A stretch of DNA of 5,634 bases from Anaerolineae bacterium (GTDB taxonomy: Bacteria; Chloroflexota; Anaerolineae; Anaerolineales; Villigracilaceae), in assembly GCA_017303735.1 (NCBI GenBank), contig JAFLCF010000253.1, positions 1 to 5,634 on the forward strand, written 5' to 3'. Below the pieces are notes generated by a model, which was not told the DNA's origin, searched no databases, and saw only the letters and a program-made list of their open reading frames with translations. The translations under genes and the position numbers were made by a program. Shown here piece by piece: positions 1-5,190 of this stretch; within the stretch, counting starts at the first letter, position 1, and the number at the start of each line of letters is the position of its first letter.

Positions 1-140
1 GGGCTTGGAAATCGTCGCTGTTGTATCAATTCCTTGTAGAGACGAAGGCAGATGTCCCCGGGCATGATGCGGCTCTTTCGTCTGACTTGATGATCCATGT
101 GGGAACTCCGCTTTCTACAGAAGCCACACCAACTCCCTAG
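1..140 (+). CDS. C-terminal fragment of an unrecognised protein
   Basis: An open frame enters from the left edge (first full codon at position 3) and runs 45 codons to a TAG at 138-140. The visible part has a mixed hydrophobic/charged stretch (SSLLYQFLVETKADVPGHD), then DLMIHVGTPL, and ends in a short Thr/Pro-rich tail (STEATPTP). A strong terminator begins about 20 bases after the stop, which supports this being a real gene end rather than a chance frame. The fragment is too short to assign a family. The Pro/Thr tail is common at the ends of exported or surface proteins in this kind of genome, but that is only a hint. The start, domains and neighbours lie outside the window. Confidence 0.6.
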   Translation, partial: AWKSSLLYQFLVETKADVPGHDAALSSDLMIHVGTPLSTEATPTP

Positions 141-160
141 TTAGAAAAAGTTCCTTAGAA

Positions 161-188
161 GACCTGATCACATGATCAGGTCTTTTTT
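161..188 (+). terminator. Rho-independent terminator of the left-edge gene, overlapping the opposing stop codon
   Basis: GACCTGATCA (161-170) and TGATCAGGTC (173-182) are perfect inverted repeats, giving a stem of about 9 bp with an ACAT loop. The stem is followed on the plus strand by six T residues (183-188). The TGA stop of the convergent membrane-protein gene (176-178) lies inside the right arm. Read on the minus strand, the hairpin is followed after about ten bases by a run of five U, so it could act weakly in both directions. Confidence 0.85.
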
Positions 189-775
189 GTTGCGTATTTC
201 CAAAGCCAAATAAGAATGTAGCCGAGGGTTGCGCCAGTGATGTTTGCAAGAATATCGAGCCAGGTATCGAATCCGCTGCTGTCGAATTGATACCCTGCTA
301 CATATTTTGAGATGAATTCATAGAGTTCGGAAAAGACACTGAAGAACGATGAAAAGAATGTAAGCAAGAATAGGTTTGCTGTTAGATATGCGGTTTTGCG
401 TTGGATGATGTTCCGCAGGCTAATAATTCCCTCTCCCTGCTGAATATTGAAATTCAAGATGAAATATTCGTAAACCAAGGCAATGGCGATTCCGCCGCCT
501 AGAAAATGCAGGATCTTGTCGTTGAAGATCCAGTAGGGGATGAGCCTGAAGCAAAAAATGACAAACGCCGCCCCGAATAGATGCGAGTACGTGCGTCGGT
601 GATATTCCCAGGGTAAAGGCGGTAGTAAAAGATTCAACGATGGAATCTTATGAAATATCCACAGTGCAAGTGGCGGCAAGGTAAGAGCATAGACCATAAA
701 CAATACCCAGGCAATATTGTAGATGGGTTCGTACCATGAGATGTTCTCAACAAGGTATTCAAAGGGATTGAGCAT
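176..775 (-). CDS. Multi-pass membrane protein, VanZ/YjdF (DUF2238)-like pattern
   Basis: This encodes a 199-residue integral membrane protein with about five hydrophobic segments, near residues 19-41, 66-84, 87-107, 130-149 and 175-193. Polar residues conserved in VanZ-like and YjdF/DUF2238-like proteins seem to be present: D86-K-x-x-H90-F-L-G-G, then E150-L-Y-E153, then D170-T-W-x-D174 followed by N178 and GATLGY. These acidic/His positions at membrane edges suggest a shared fold, but the family assignment is from memory of the pattern and the biochemical role is unknown. The start ATG at 773-775 is preceded by AGAGGT (781-786, minus strand) at a five-base spacing. Only about 20 bases separate it from the tRNA-remnant terminator upstream, so no separate promoter fits there. 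The gene converges on the left-edge gene and shares its terminator region. Confidence 0.8.
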   Translation of the reverse strand: MLNPFEYLVENISWYEPIYNIAWVLFMVYALTLPPLALWIFHKIPSLNLLLPPLPWEYHRRTYSHLFGAAFVIFCFRLIPYWIFNDKILHFLGGGIAIALVYEYFILNFNIQQGEGIISLRNIIQRKTAYLTANLFLLTFFSSFFSVFSELYEFISKYVAGYQFDSSGFDTWLDILANITGATLGYILIWLWKYATKKT

Positions 776-790
776 GGGCTACCTCTTGGC

Positions 791-822
791 AAAATAAAAA
801 ACGCCCCTGGAAAAGGGGGCGT
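791..822 (-). terminator. Terminator hairpin of the broken tRNA copy (copy 1)
   Basis: On the minus strand ACGCCCC (822-816) pairs with GGGGCGT (807-801) around an eight-base loop. It is followed by U5-A-U4 (800-791). This is almost identical to the terminator behind the intact tRNA at 888-916, which shows that the terminator was duplicated with the tRNA 3' end. It lies directly before the ribosome binding site of the membrane-protein gene. Confidence 0.85.
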
Positions 823-829
823 CATCTTC

Positions 830-883
830 TGGCGGAGAGGGCGGGATTCGAATGACATCCCCTCAATGGGGACCCGCGAACCT
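830..883 (-). pseudogene. Truncated tRNA-Ser 3' end with a 20-bp T-loop insertion
   Basis: This segment repeats the 3' part of the neighbouring tRNA-Ser: part of the variable arm, the T arm, the 3' acceptor strand and CCA (830-832). The 5' acceptor strand, D arm and anticodon arm are absent, so it cannot fold as a tRNA. Positions 796-852 match 890-946 with only two mismatches (823-824). Twenty extra bases (853-872) then interrupt the T loop, and 873-883 again match the intact gene at 947-957. Its terminator is retained. It is best read as a relic of tandem tRNA duplication or of integrase-type recombination at a tRNA 3' end. Confidence 0.8.
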
Positions 884-887
884 ACAG

Positions 888-916
888 AAAAAAAACGCCC
901 CTGGAAAAGGGGGCGT
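888..916 (-). terminator. Rho-independent terminator of tRNA-Ser
   Basis: On the minus strand ACGCCCC (916-910) pairs with GGGGCGT (901-895). The loop is eight bases and the stem is followed by seven U residues (894-888). It starts eight bases after the tRNA CCA end, as expected for a single-gene tRNA transcript. Confidence 0.9.
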
Positions 917-923
917 ACTCTTC

Positions 924-1013
924 TGGCGGAGAGGGCGGGATTCGAACCCGCGAACCTTTGTGGGTTACACGCTTTCCAAGCGTGCGCGCTAAGCCAGACT
1001 ACGCGACCTCTCC
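924..1013 (-). tRNA. tRNA-Ser, anticodon GGA
   Basis: This 90-base class II tRNA has an encoded CCA. The acceptor stem GGAGAGG pairs perfectly with CCTCTCC, with discriminator G. The anticodon stem CACGC/GCGTG encloses the loop TTGGAAA, giving anticodon GGA, which reads UCC/UCU serine codons. The long variable arm (AACC-CACAAA-GGTT) is typical of tRNA-Ser. The T arm is GCGGG-TTCGAAT-CCCGC, with the standard TTCGA loop. All arms pair, so the gene looks functional. A good promoter lies 19 bases upstream and a terminator follows. The 3' part is duplicated just downstream. Confidence 0.97.
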
Positions 1014-1031
1014 AATTCAAAAGCGACCGAC

Positions 1032-1059
1032 ATTATACCATGTGTTTTCAGAGAGGCAA
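1032..1059 (-). promoter_or_regulatory. Sigma-70-type promoter of tRNA-Ser
   Basis: On the minus strand a perfect TATAAT (1037-1032) is preceded by TG-N, an extended -10 element. Sixteen bases upstream is TTGCCT (1059-1054), matching four of six bases of the -35 consensus. The predicted start near 1025 would leave a leader of about a dozen bases before the mature tRNA 5' end at 1013. Confidence 0.8.
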
Positions 1060-1123
1060 GTTACTGCACTCTGGGGGAATGGCTGCTATTTTGCTGCGGG
1101 TTGAATTCTGGGAGAGATCGTTT

Positions 1124-2113
1124 TTACCCGTCTGAAATGTTTTTCTCAAAAATGATACTTTGTAAGATGGGTATGAAACCACAACTTTCATAGAGGGCGA
1201 AAGCCCCACTTGGGTTTTGAGTATCGACACCCAGCATGGCTTCGCTCATGCCCATCTCTTTGAACATTTGTAGACTACGCATTAGCAAGGCACGTGCCAA
1301 TCCGCGTTTGCGCCAGGGGCGGCGTGTGAAGATTGGGTCTGTGGTGCCGCGCTGTATTTTGAATTGCTTGTTCGCTTCTTCATCCACTGTATTCAAAACA
1401 CCTGCCGCAATCTCTTCACCATCCCATGCAACCTGCCAAAGCGAAGGCTTAAAGATAGGGCTTGCGGACCATGCCTGATAATCGCTGTCATTTATTGGGG
1501 CATGCCCCCAATGATCGCGGAAGGCTTCATCAAGGGCATGGATCACGCTGCGATACTGGCTTTCGGGCACTGGGCGTACTTCCAACCCGGCTGGCATGGG
1601 TGGCACGTCAATAGACTCTTGCAAGTTTCGCACCATGCGATTCATAAAACGTACAGCCGTAAACCTCTGCCCCTCAAGGGCTTCGCGTAACAGATTGTCT
1701 GTTTCGATGTTAGGTAGAAATGCCCGCAGAATATGCTTTTCGGTTGTATTGCTTTCTACAGCGACTTCTTTCGAACGTTTCTCTACCCAACTTAACAGAT
1801 AACTTTGTAACTCAAGATTTCGAACAGTTGGATGAATATTGAATGGGAAAGCGAAGACCTGTCGCTTTTCGTCATCTATTTCCCAGCCTACGCGTACATA
1901 GGCAATCAAGTTTCCCTGAGGGTCTTCGACCATGAGCATATCTTTCTCAGGGGTTGAATTTACCAGGTGACTATAATTTCGTTCAATGTCTTCAGCGGTT
2001 GTCCAGTTTTGAGTATTTTCTGCAATTGAAATTTCCTGGATCAGCTTTGCCATTTTAGGAAAATCTGTTTTGCCAGCAAAAGACCGAAAATTATAGGTGC
2101 CTGATTTGTTCAT
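1124..2113 (-). CDS. Tandem-GNAT-domain N-acetyltransferase (MshD-like architecture)
   Basis: This 329-residue cytoplasmic protein looks like two GNAT folds in tandem (about residues 7-160 and 177-325). The C-terminal half has a clear acetyl-CoA-binding motif A, R268-K-R-G271-L-A273, followed by helix ARALLMRSLQMFKEMGM. It then shows the GNAT ending GVDTQNPSGAFALYESCGF (295-313). The N-terminal half lacks an obvious pyrophosphate-binding loop and is probably structural or degenerate. This layout resembles mycothiol synthase MshD and many uncharacterised bacterial acetyltransferases. Nothing here shows mycothiol synthesis, so the acceptor substrate is unknown. The ATG at 2111-2113 has AAGGA (2120-2124) six bases upstream, overlapping the TAA of the preceding RHH gene, which implies translational coupling. 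It is the last gene of a three-gene operon. No clear terminator hairpin was seen after its stop. Confidence 0.85.
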   Translation of the reverse strand: MNKSGTYNFRSFAGKTDFPKMAKLIQEISIAENTQNWTTAEDIERNYSHLVNSTPEKDMLMVEDPQGNLIAYVRVGWEIDDEKRQVFAFPFNIHPTVRNLELQSYLLSWVEKRSKEVAVESNTTEKHILRAFLPNIETDNLLREALEGQRFTAVRFMNRMVRNLQESIDVPPMPAGLEVRPVPESQYRSVIHALDEAFRDHWGHAPINDSDYQAWSASPIFKPSLWQVAWDGEEIAAGVLNTVDEEANKQFKIQRGTTDPIFTRRPWRKRGLARALLMRSLQMFKEMGMSEAMLGVDTQNPSGAFALYESCGFIPILQSIIFEKNISDG

Positions 2114-2119
2114 TGTATT

Positions 2120-2124
2120 TCCTT
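2120..2124 (-). promoter_or_regulatory. Ribosome binding site of the GNAT gene overlapping the RHH stop codon
   Basis: The minus strand reads TAAGGAAATACAATG. The stop codon of the RHH gene (2125-2123) shares two bases with the AAGGA Shine-Dalgarno sequence, six bases before the GNAT ATG. This supports the chosen start and suggests that the two genes are translated together. Confidence 0.75.
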
Positions 2125-2515
2125 ACTTGATCTTCCCATTTTTTTCGAGGGCATCTTTCATGGCGTTGCTGGCTTGAAAAATGCCATACACCTTGATCGA
2201 CTCGACAACTTCCAGCGCAAGTGCAATTGGTACCTCTGTAGGGATGTGATACACCCCGAGCACATCGATCTTGATCTTCTCACCCTTCGCCTTGTAGCGT
2301 TCAAAGTCTGTGAGGGAATGTGCAAAAGCGCCCACGCCAAATGAGTGGCGAGTCACAGCTTGCTGCAATTCGAGGACATGCTTCTCCAGTTGTGAGCGGA
2401 TCGCCGAACGGATGAAATCGGTGCGGTTTGAATAATGTCCTTGCTCAACCAGAAGGTCGATCTTACCCAGTTCGACCGCATTCATATTGATAGTGATTTT
2501 TTCAGTATCTGCCAT
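2123..2515 (-). CDS. Ribbon-helix-helix (CopG/Arc-type) transcriptional regulator with conserved C-terminal module
   Basis: This 130-residue protein has an N-terminal ribbon-helix-helix DNA-binding domain. The beta strand is KITINMN (6-12), the first helix covers about 13-25, and the second carries the hallmark SNRTDFIRSAIRSQLEKH (29-46). RHH proteins bind DNA as dimers through the paired strands. Residues 56-130 form a second module, from RHSFGVGAF to EKNGKIK. By hand alignment it is about 40% identical without gaps to the end of the upstream neighbour (2545-2901). I do not recognise this module by name. It could sense a ligand or mediate oligomerisation. The ATG at 2513-2515 has AGGA (2522-2525) six bases upstream. 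It is the middle gene of the operon, 29 bases after the paralog and nine before the GNAT gene. The repeats near the operon promoter suggest autoregulation, which is inference. Confidence 0.85.
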   Translation of the reverse strand: MADTEKITINMNAVELGKIDLLVEQGHYSNRTDFIRSAIRSQLEKHVLELQQAVTRHSFGVGAFAHSLTDFERYKAKGEKIKIDVLGVYHIPTEVPIALALEVVESIKVYGIFQASNAMKDALEKNGKIK

Positions 2516-2544
2516 GTCATTTCCTGTCTTAAGTTGATATGTTG

Positions 2545-2901
2545 TTAATGAACTTTTCCAGATTGCGTCAAAGCATGTTTTACAGCATCCATTGCCTCAA
2601 AGACACCTATCACCCGAATGGAATCCACGACATCCATTGCGAGGTCAGGGGAGATGTCGTCATCAAGGCGAAAGCCGCCGATCACACGCACCTTCACGCG
2701 TTCATTCCGAGACTTGTACTTCTCCAGATCGTGGCGGGAGTAATTCATAACGCCAACTGCAAATGATGACCTGAGAACCGGTCGGTTCGTTAGCAGGGGA
2801 GATTCACTGGGGTCCGCTCTTTGCAGAGCGACTCTGTCTTCAAATGAGAGCTCTAGGCGCACAGCCCCTAGGTCAATCAGGATTTTTTGGTTTTCGGGCA
2901 T
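2545..2901 (-). CDS. Paralog of the RHH regulator with the DNA-binding helices lost
   Basis: This 118-residue protein is the first gene of the operon. Residues 44-118 (RSSFAVGVMNY to TQSGKVH) align without gaps to residues 56-130 of the RHH regulator next door. Shared positions include SF-x-VG, D-x-E-x-YK, the VVxSI-x-V-x-G-x-F core and GK near the end. The first 16 residues also resemble the paralog's ribbon strand (K6-I-x-I, A13-V-x-L16). The following 27 residues lack an RHH helix pair and hold PSESPLLTNRP instead, making this protein 12 residues shorter. It therefore probably no longer binds DNA by itself and might form heterodimers with, or modulate, the RHH protein. That role is inference. 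The ATG at 2899-2901 has AAAGGA (2909-2914) at a seven-base spacing. The name of the shared module is unknown to me. Confidence 0.8.
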   Translation of the reverse strand: MPENQKILIDLGAVRLELSFEDRVALQRADPSESPLLTNRPVLRSSFAVGVMNYSRHDLEKYKSRNERVKVRVIGGFRLDDDISPDLAMDVVDSIRVIGVFEAMDAVKHALTQSGKVH

Positions 2902-2924
2902 ATTTTCATCCTTTCTGCCATCTC

Positions 2925-2942
2925 CTTGGATGGTTCTTGGAT
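2925..2942. promoter_or_regulatory. Candidate operator, direct repeats at the operon start site
   Basis: CTTGGAT occurs at 2925-2931 and again at 2936-2942, a period of 11 bases or about one helical turn. The pair covers the predicted transcription start just downstream of the -10 box. The ten-mer TTGGATGGTT (2926-2935) occurs again at 2999-3008. An inverted repeat CCATC/GATGG (2918-2922 and 2929-2933) overlaps it. RHH dimers commonly bind short repeats with such spacing, so autoregulation is plausible but untested. Confidence 0.45.
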
Positions 2943-2943
2943 T

Positions 2944-2971
2944 ATTTTACCGATATTTTTCCATTTGTCAA
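2944..2971 (-). promoter_or_regulatory. Sigma-70-type promoter of the RHH-GNAT operon
   Basis: On the minus strand there is a perfect -35 TTGACA (2971-2966), a 16-base AT-rich spacer and TAAAAT as -10 (2949-2944, five of six consensus bases). Transcription would start near 2937, giving a leader of about 35 bases that contains the AAAGGA ribosome site of the first gene. Confidence 0.75.
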
Positions 2972-2990
2972 TATTAAAAACATCCGTGTA

Positions 2991-3008
2991 GATGGTATTT
3001 GGATGGTT
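2991..3008. promoter_or_regulatory. Candidate upstream operator pair
   Basis: GATGGT occurs at 2991-2996 and 3002-3007, again with an 11-base period. The second unit lies inside TTGGATGGTT (2999-3008), which is identical to the ten-mer at 2926-2935 on the other side of the promoter, 73 bases away. The pair lies in the divergent spacer, about 20 bases upstream of the operon's -35 box and 100 bases before the hydrolase start. Confidence 0.35.
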
Positions 3009-3107
3009 AGAGTCAGCTCTGGCTGAATTTGAGGCGTGGTTTTCATCCTGATAGGGTTTGAAGGACTTTCTCCATAGAATTAAATCAATACACCATATGG
3101 AGTTCCT

Positions 3108-4016
3108 ATGAAAACTTTTAAGCGCATCTTACTTGGACTATTCGCTGTTCTTGCGTTTCTGATTCTGCTCATTCCACTGAGCATTTTTGGCGATGCGTTG
3201 GTTGGCGGCAACCGTATTGGCAAATTGACCAATACGACTATCTCTGGCGTGAACGGCGCGCCGGATGTGCGTGCCTATGTTGCGACCCCTGATGGCGAAG
3301 GTCCTTTTCCTGTAGTGATCATGATCCATGAGTTTTATGGTTTGAACGAATCGATCATTTCAAAAGCAGACCTGCTGGCAAAGGAAGGGTATATTGTGAT
3401 TGCACCTGATACCTTTCGCGGGCAGACGACTTCGTTGATACCGCGTGCTATTTATCTGGTTAGCACGACTGATCAGGAAGATGTAAACGCTGATCTGGAT
3501 TCGGTATATGCCTGGCTTGAAGCGCAACCCGATGTGGATACCGGACGAATTGCGATTGCTGGGTTTTGTTATGGTGGGCGTGTGTCGCTTTTATACAGTC
3601 TGCATAATGGCGGGATGGCGGCGACGGTTATTTTTTATGGCTCGTCAGAGACTGACCCTGAGGTATTGAAGAATCTTTCAGGTCCGGTGTTGGGCATCTT
3701 CGGCGGCGCAGACCAGTCCATTCCGCTTGAAGAAGTGGATGCGCTCGAAATGGGACTGGTTGCGGCGGGAGTTCCGCATCAGGTCAGCGTATATGAGGGA
3801 CAGCCGCATGCCTTTGTGACCAGCGCCGAAGGCATTGCATCAGACCCTGTGCAAGCAGAGGCGTGGAACGAGATGCTCGCGTTTTTGGATGCAAATTTAA
3901 AGTCTAGTGTGCACCAGCCGCGTCAGGGGTTTGCTTATGAAGCGCCTTTCCCATGGCAATACTATGTGATGTTGGCATATGAACATACGTTTGGTATGGG
4001 TGAGCATCATCATTAG
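3108..4016 (+). CDS. Dienelactone hydrolase family protein, membrane-anchored
   Basis: This 302-residue alpha/beta hydrolase has an uncleaved-looking N-terminal membrane segment (about residues 7-27, after MKTFKR). The catalytic part is therefore probably extracytoplasmic. The dienelactone hydrolase hallmarks are present: H74-E75-FYGLNE after the first core strand, the nucleophile motif G-F-C154-Y-G-G, acid D202 in FGGADQSIP, and H234 in GQPHAFV. Together they give the Cys-His-Asp triad typical of this family. Known members cleave dienelactones, but most homologues act on unidentified esters or lactones, so the substrate is open. The domain ends near residue 265. The remaining tail is aromatic-rich (FPWQYYVMLAYEH) and ends in three histidines. 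The ATG at 3108-3110 has GGAG (3099-3102) five bases upstream. The gene is monocistronic, divergent from the RHH operon and followed by a strong terminator. Confidence 0.9.
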   Translation: MKTFKRILLGLFAVLAFLILLIPLSIFGDALVGGNRIGKLTNTTISGVNGAPDVRAYVATPDGEGPFPVVIMIHEFYGLNESIISKADLLAKEGYIVIAPDTFRGQTTSLIPRAIYLVSTTDQEDVNADLDSVYAWLEAQPDVDTGRIAIAGFCYGGRVSLLYSLHNGGMAATVIFYGSSETDPEVLKNLSGPVLGIFGGADQSIPLEEVDALEMGLVAAGVPHQVSVYEGQPHAFVTSAEGIASDPVQAEAWNEMLAFLDANLKSSVHQPRQGFAYEAPFPWQYYVMLAYEHTFGMGEHHH

Positions 4017-4033
4017 GATGCAATGAGCTGGAA

Positions 4034-4078
4034 AATAAAGAAGCCTGTCTGTATAAGCAGACAGGCTTCTTTATTAAT
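4034..4078. terminator. Bidirectional terminator between convergent genes
   Basis: A perfect 18-bp stem is formed by 4034-4051 and 4058-4075 with a TATAAG loop. The GC-rich core AAGCCTGTCTG/CAGACAGGCTT is flanked by A- and T-rich ends on both sides. It can therefore terminate the hydrolase gene (stop 4016) on the plus strand and the lipoprotein gene (stop 4090) on the minus strand. Confidence 0.9.
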
Positions 4079-4089
4079 TTGATTTTATG

Positions 4090-5184
4090 TTATGGAACTG
4101 GGGGAGGCTCGGTTGGAAATGTAACAATTAAAATTGGCATACAGAAACAGTTGCCTCTGAGACAGAAAAGGAAAGTATTTGCTGGGCAGGATGCGCCAGG
4201 AGGTACAGGAATGCCTTCATTCTCTTTTACAGGCACCGGACAAATGCCAGGTTCACTGCCATTCGGTTGGAAGCCCACCGCCATGCGGCAGGAGTTATCG
4301 ATCTCAGAAACGGCTTTGATGGGGTAGAAGAATTCCAGTCCAGCATCGGCGGCACCGGCTTCTTCATGCGTGAAGGCATCATTGATATCGAAGATTGCTG
4401 GGTCGATATTGCGCCCAGCCCAGAAGTTGATTAAATACTGGGTGGGGTTGGCGAAAGCAACACGATTTATGGCAAATTCGACTATGTTGGCATCGGTTGG
4501 GGAGATGCGCACCCAGGCGGTATCAGCATTTTCGCCATTGCCTTGGTCAAAGAACAAGGTTTCGAAACCATCCCCATTGGGTTTGACATTGTCGGTCAGC
4601 GCGGGTAGTTCACCACCTACAGTCTGATTCGCATCTTGATAGACACGTACACCTGTCACACTCCATTCGGTGGAGGTGGGTTTATCCGCTACGATCAGCC
4701 AGTCGGCTCTGCCGTTTCGGTCGGTATCCAGTTCCACGCCATATTTTGCAGTCGAACTGGTAGCACCTAATTCCTTAATTGAGATACGCCCGTAGATCCA
4801 CAGGTCATCTTGGAAAACTTCGGTGTTCACAATATCCAACTCGGCATAGTAGGTGTCCATGCTGTTAGCATTGAAGGGACGCTCAAAACGCCCAAAGGTG
4901 AAGCGGTCGCCGCCAACCAAACTTCCTGAGTCAAGCACCTTCGACGAGTCGAAGTCACCGGCTACTCCGTGTTGCTCAGCAGGCAGGCTTACGGGAATGG
5001 TAGTGTGTTGAATTTCCGGTTGGGCAGGGGGGGGCGCTGACGCTTCCACAACTGCAGTGGGAGCGTCTGTAGCCGCTTCTGTCGGTGCCTCGGTGGCTAC
5101 TTCTGCCGTTGGGGCTCCACAGGCAAGTGCTGCAATGATTAAGAATGAAATTGCCAGCATTGTACGGGACGATAATTTTTTCAT
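4090..5184 (-). CDS. Putative secreted lipoprotein with Cys-rich C terminus
   Basis: This 364-residue protein has a lipoprotein signal peptide: MKKLSSRT, a hydrophobic core (about 9-21) and the lipobox-like A-L-A-C22-G. A low-complexity Thr/Glu/Ala/Pro linker follows (about 24-56), typical of surface lipoproteins. Residues 60-295 form a beta-rich domain that I cannot name. It contains D153-T-D155-R-N157-G-R-A-D161, a calcium-site-like acidic loop, and several YxxELD/YGVELD strands. The end holds six cysteines (299, 315, 333, 341, 346, 348) and a Pro-rich tail ending PPPVP. The cysteines suggest disulfide-stabilised structure outside the cytoplasm. The start at 5184 is preferred over the in-frame ATG 36 bases upstream, because AGGAG lies six bases before it and a lysine-rich signal start follows directly. 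The function is unknown. The gene is single, with terminators on both sides. Confidence 0.85.
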   Translation of the reverse strand: MKKLSSRTMLAISFLIIAALACGAPTAEVATEAPTEAATDAPTAVVEASAPPPAQPEIQHTTIPVSLPAEQHGVAGDFDSSKVLDSGSLVGGDRFTFGRFERPFNANSMDTYYAELDIVNTEVFQDDLWIYGRISIKELGATSSTAKYGVELDTDRNGRADWLIVADKPTSTEWSVTGVRVYQDANQTVGGELPALTDNVKPNGDGFETLFFDQGNGENADTAWVRISPTDANIVEFAINRVAFANPTQYLINFWAGRNIDPAIFDINDAFTHEEAGAADAGLEFFYPIKAVSEIDNSCRMAVGFQPNGSEPGICPVPVKENEGIPVPPGASCPANTFLFCLRGNCFCMPILIVTFPTEPPPVP

Positions 5185-5190
5185 ATATCT

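Larger units (their letters stand above)
796..957. repeat. Imperfect tandem duplication of tRNA 3' end plus terminator
   Basis: Copy 1 is 796-883 and copy 2 is 890-957. The alignment offset is 94 bases from the terminator to the T loop (57 columns, two mismatches). It drops to 74 bases for the last 11 matching columns because copy 1 has 20 extra bases (853-872). Copy 2 belongs to the intact tRNA-Ser gene. Only about six bases (884-889) lie between the copies, so no element remains between them. Confidence 0.9.

Noticed and set aside
866..1135. Plus-strand open frame of 89 codons (and a 128-codon frame on the minus strand at 634-1020) over the tRNA region
   Set aside because: Both run through the tRNA-Ser gene, its remnant and the terminators. 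They have no supporting ribosome site and encode no recognisable protein.
1236..1802. Several plus-strand open frames inside the GNAT gene
   Set aside because: They are antisense shadows of a gene with clear family motifs, a ribosome site and an operon context.
3013..3026. Small inverted repeat TCAGC-TCTG-GCTGA in the divergent spacer
   Set aside because: The stem is only 5 bp with no T-tract, so it is not a terminator, and nothing links it to a regulator.
3058..3086. Possible plus-strand promoter for the hydrolase (TTGAAG at 3058 and TAAATC at 3081; or TAGAAT at 3075)
   Set aside because: Neither pair gives good matches at both boxes with normal spacing. The promoter of this gene remains unplaced.
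4370..4627. Plus-strand open frame inside the lipoprotein gene
   Set aside because: It is antisense to a well-supported gene and has no recognisable features.
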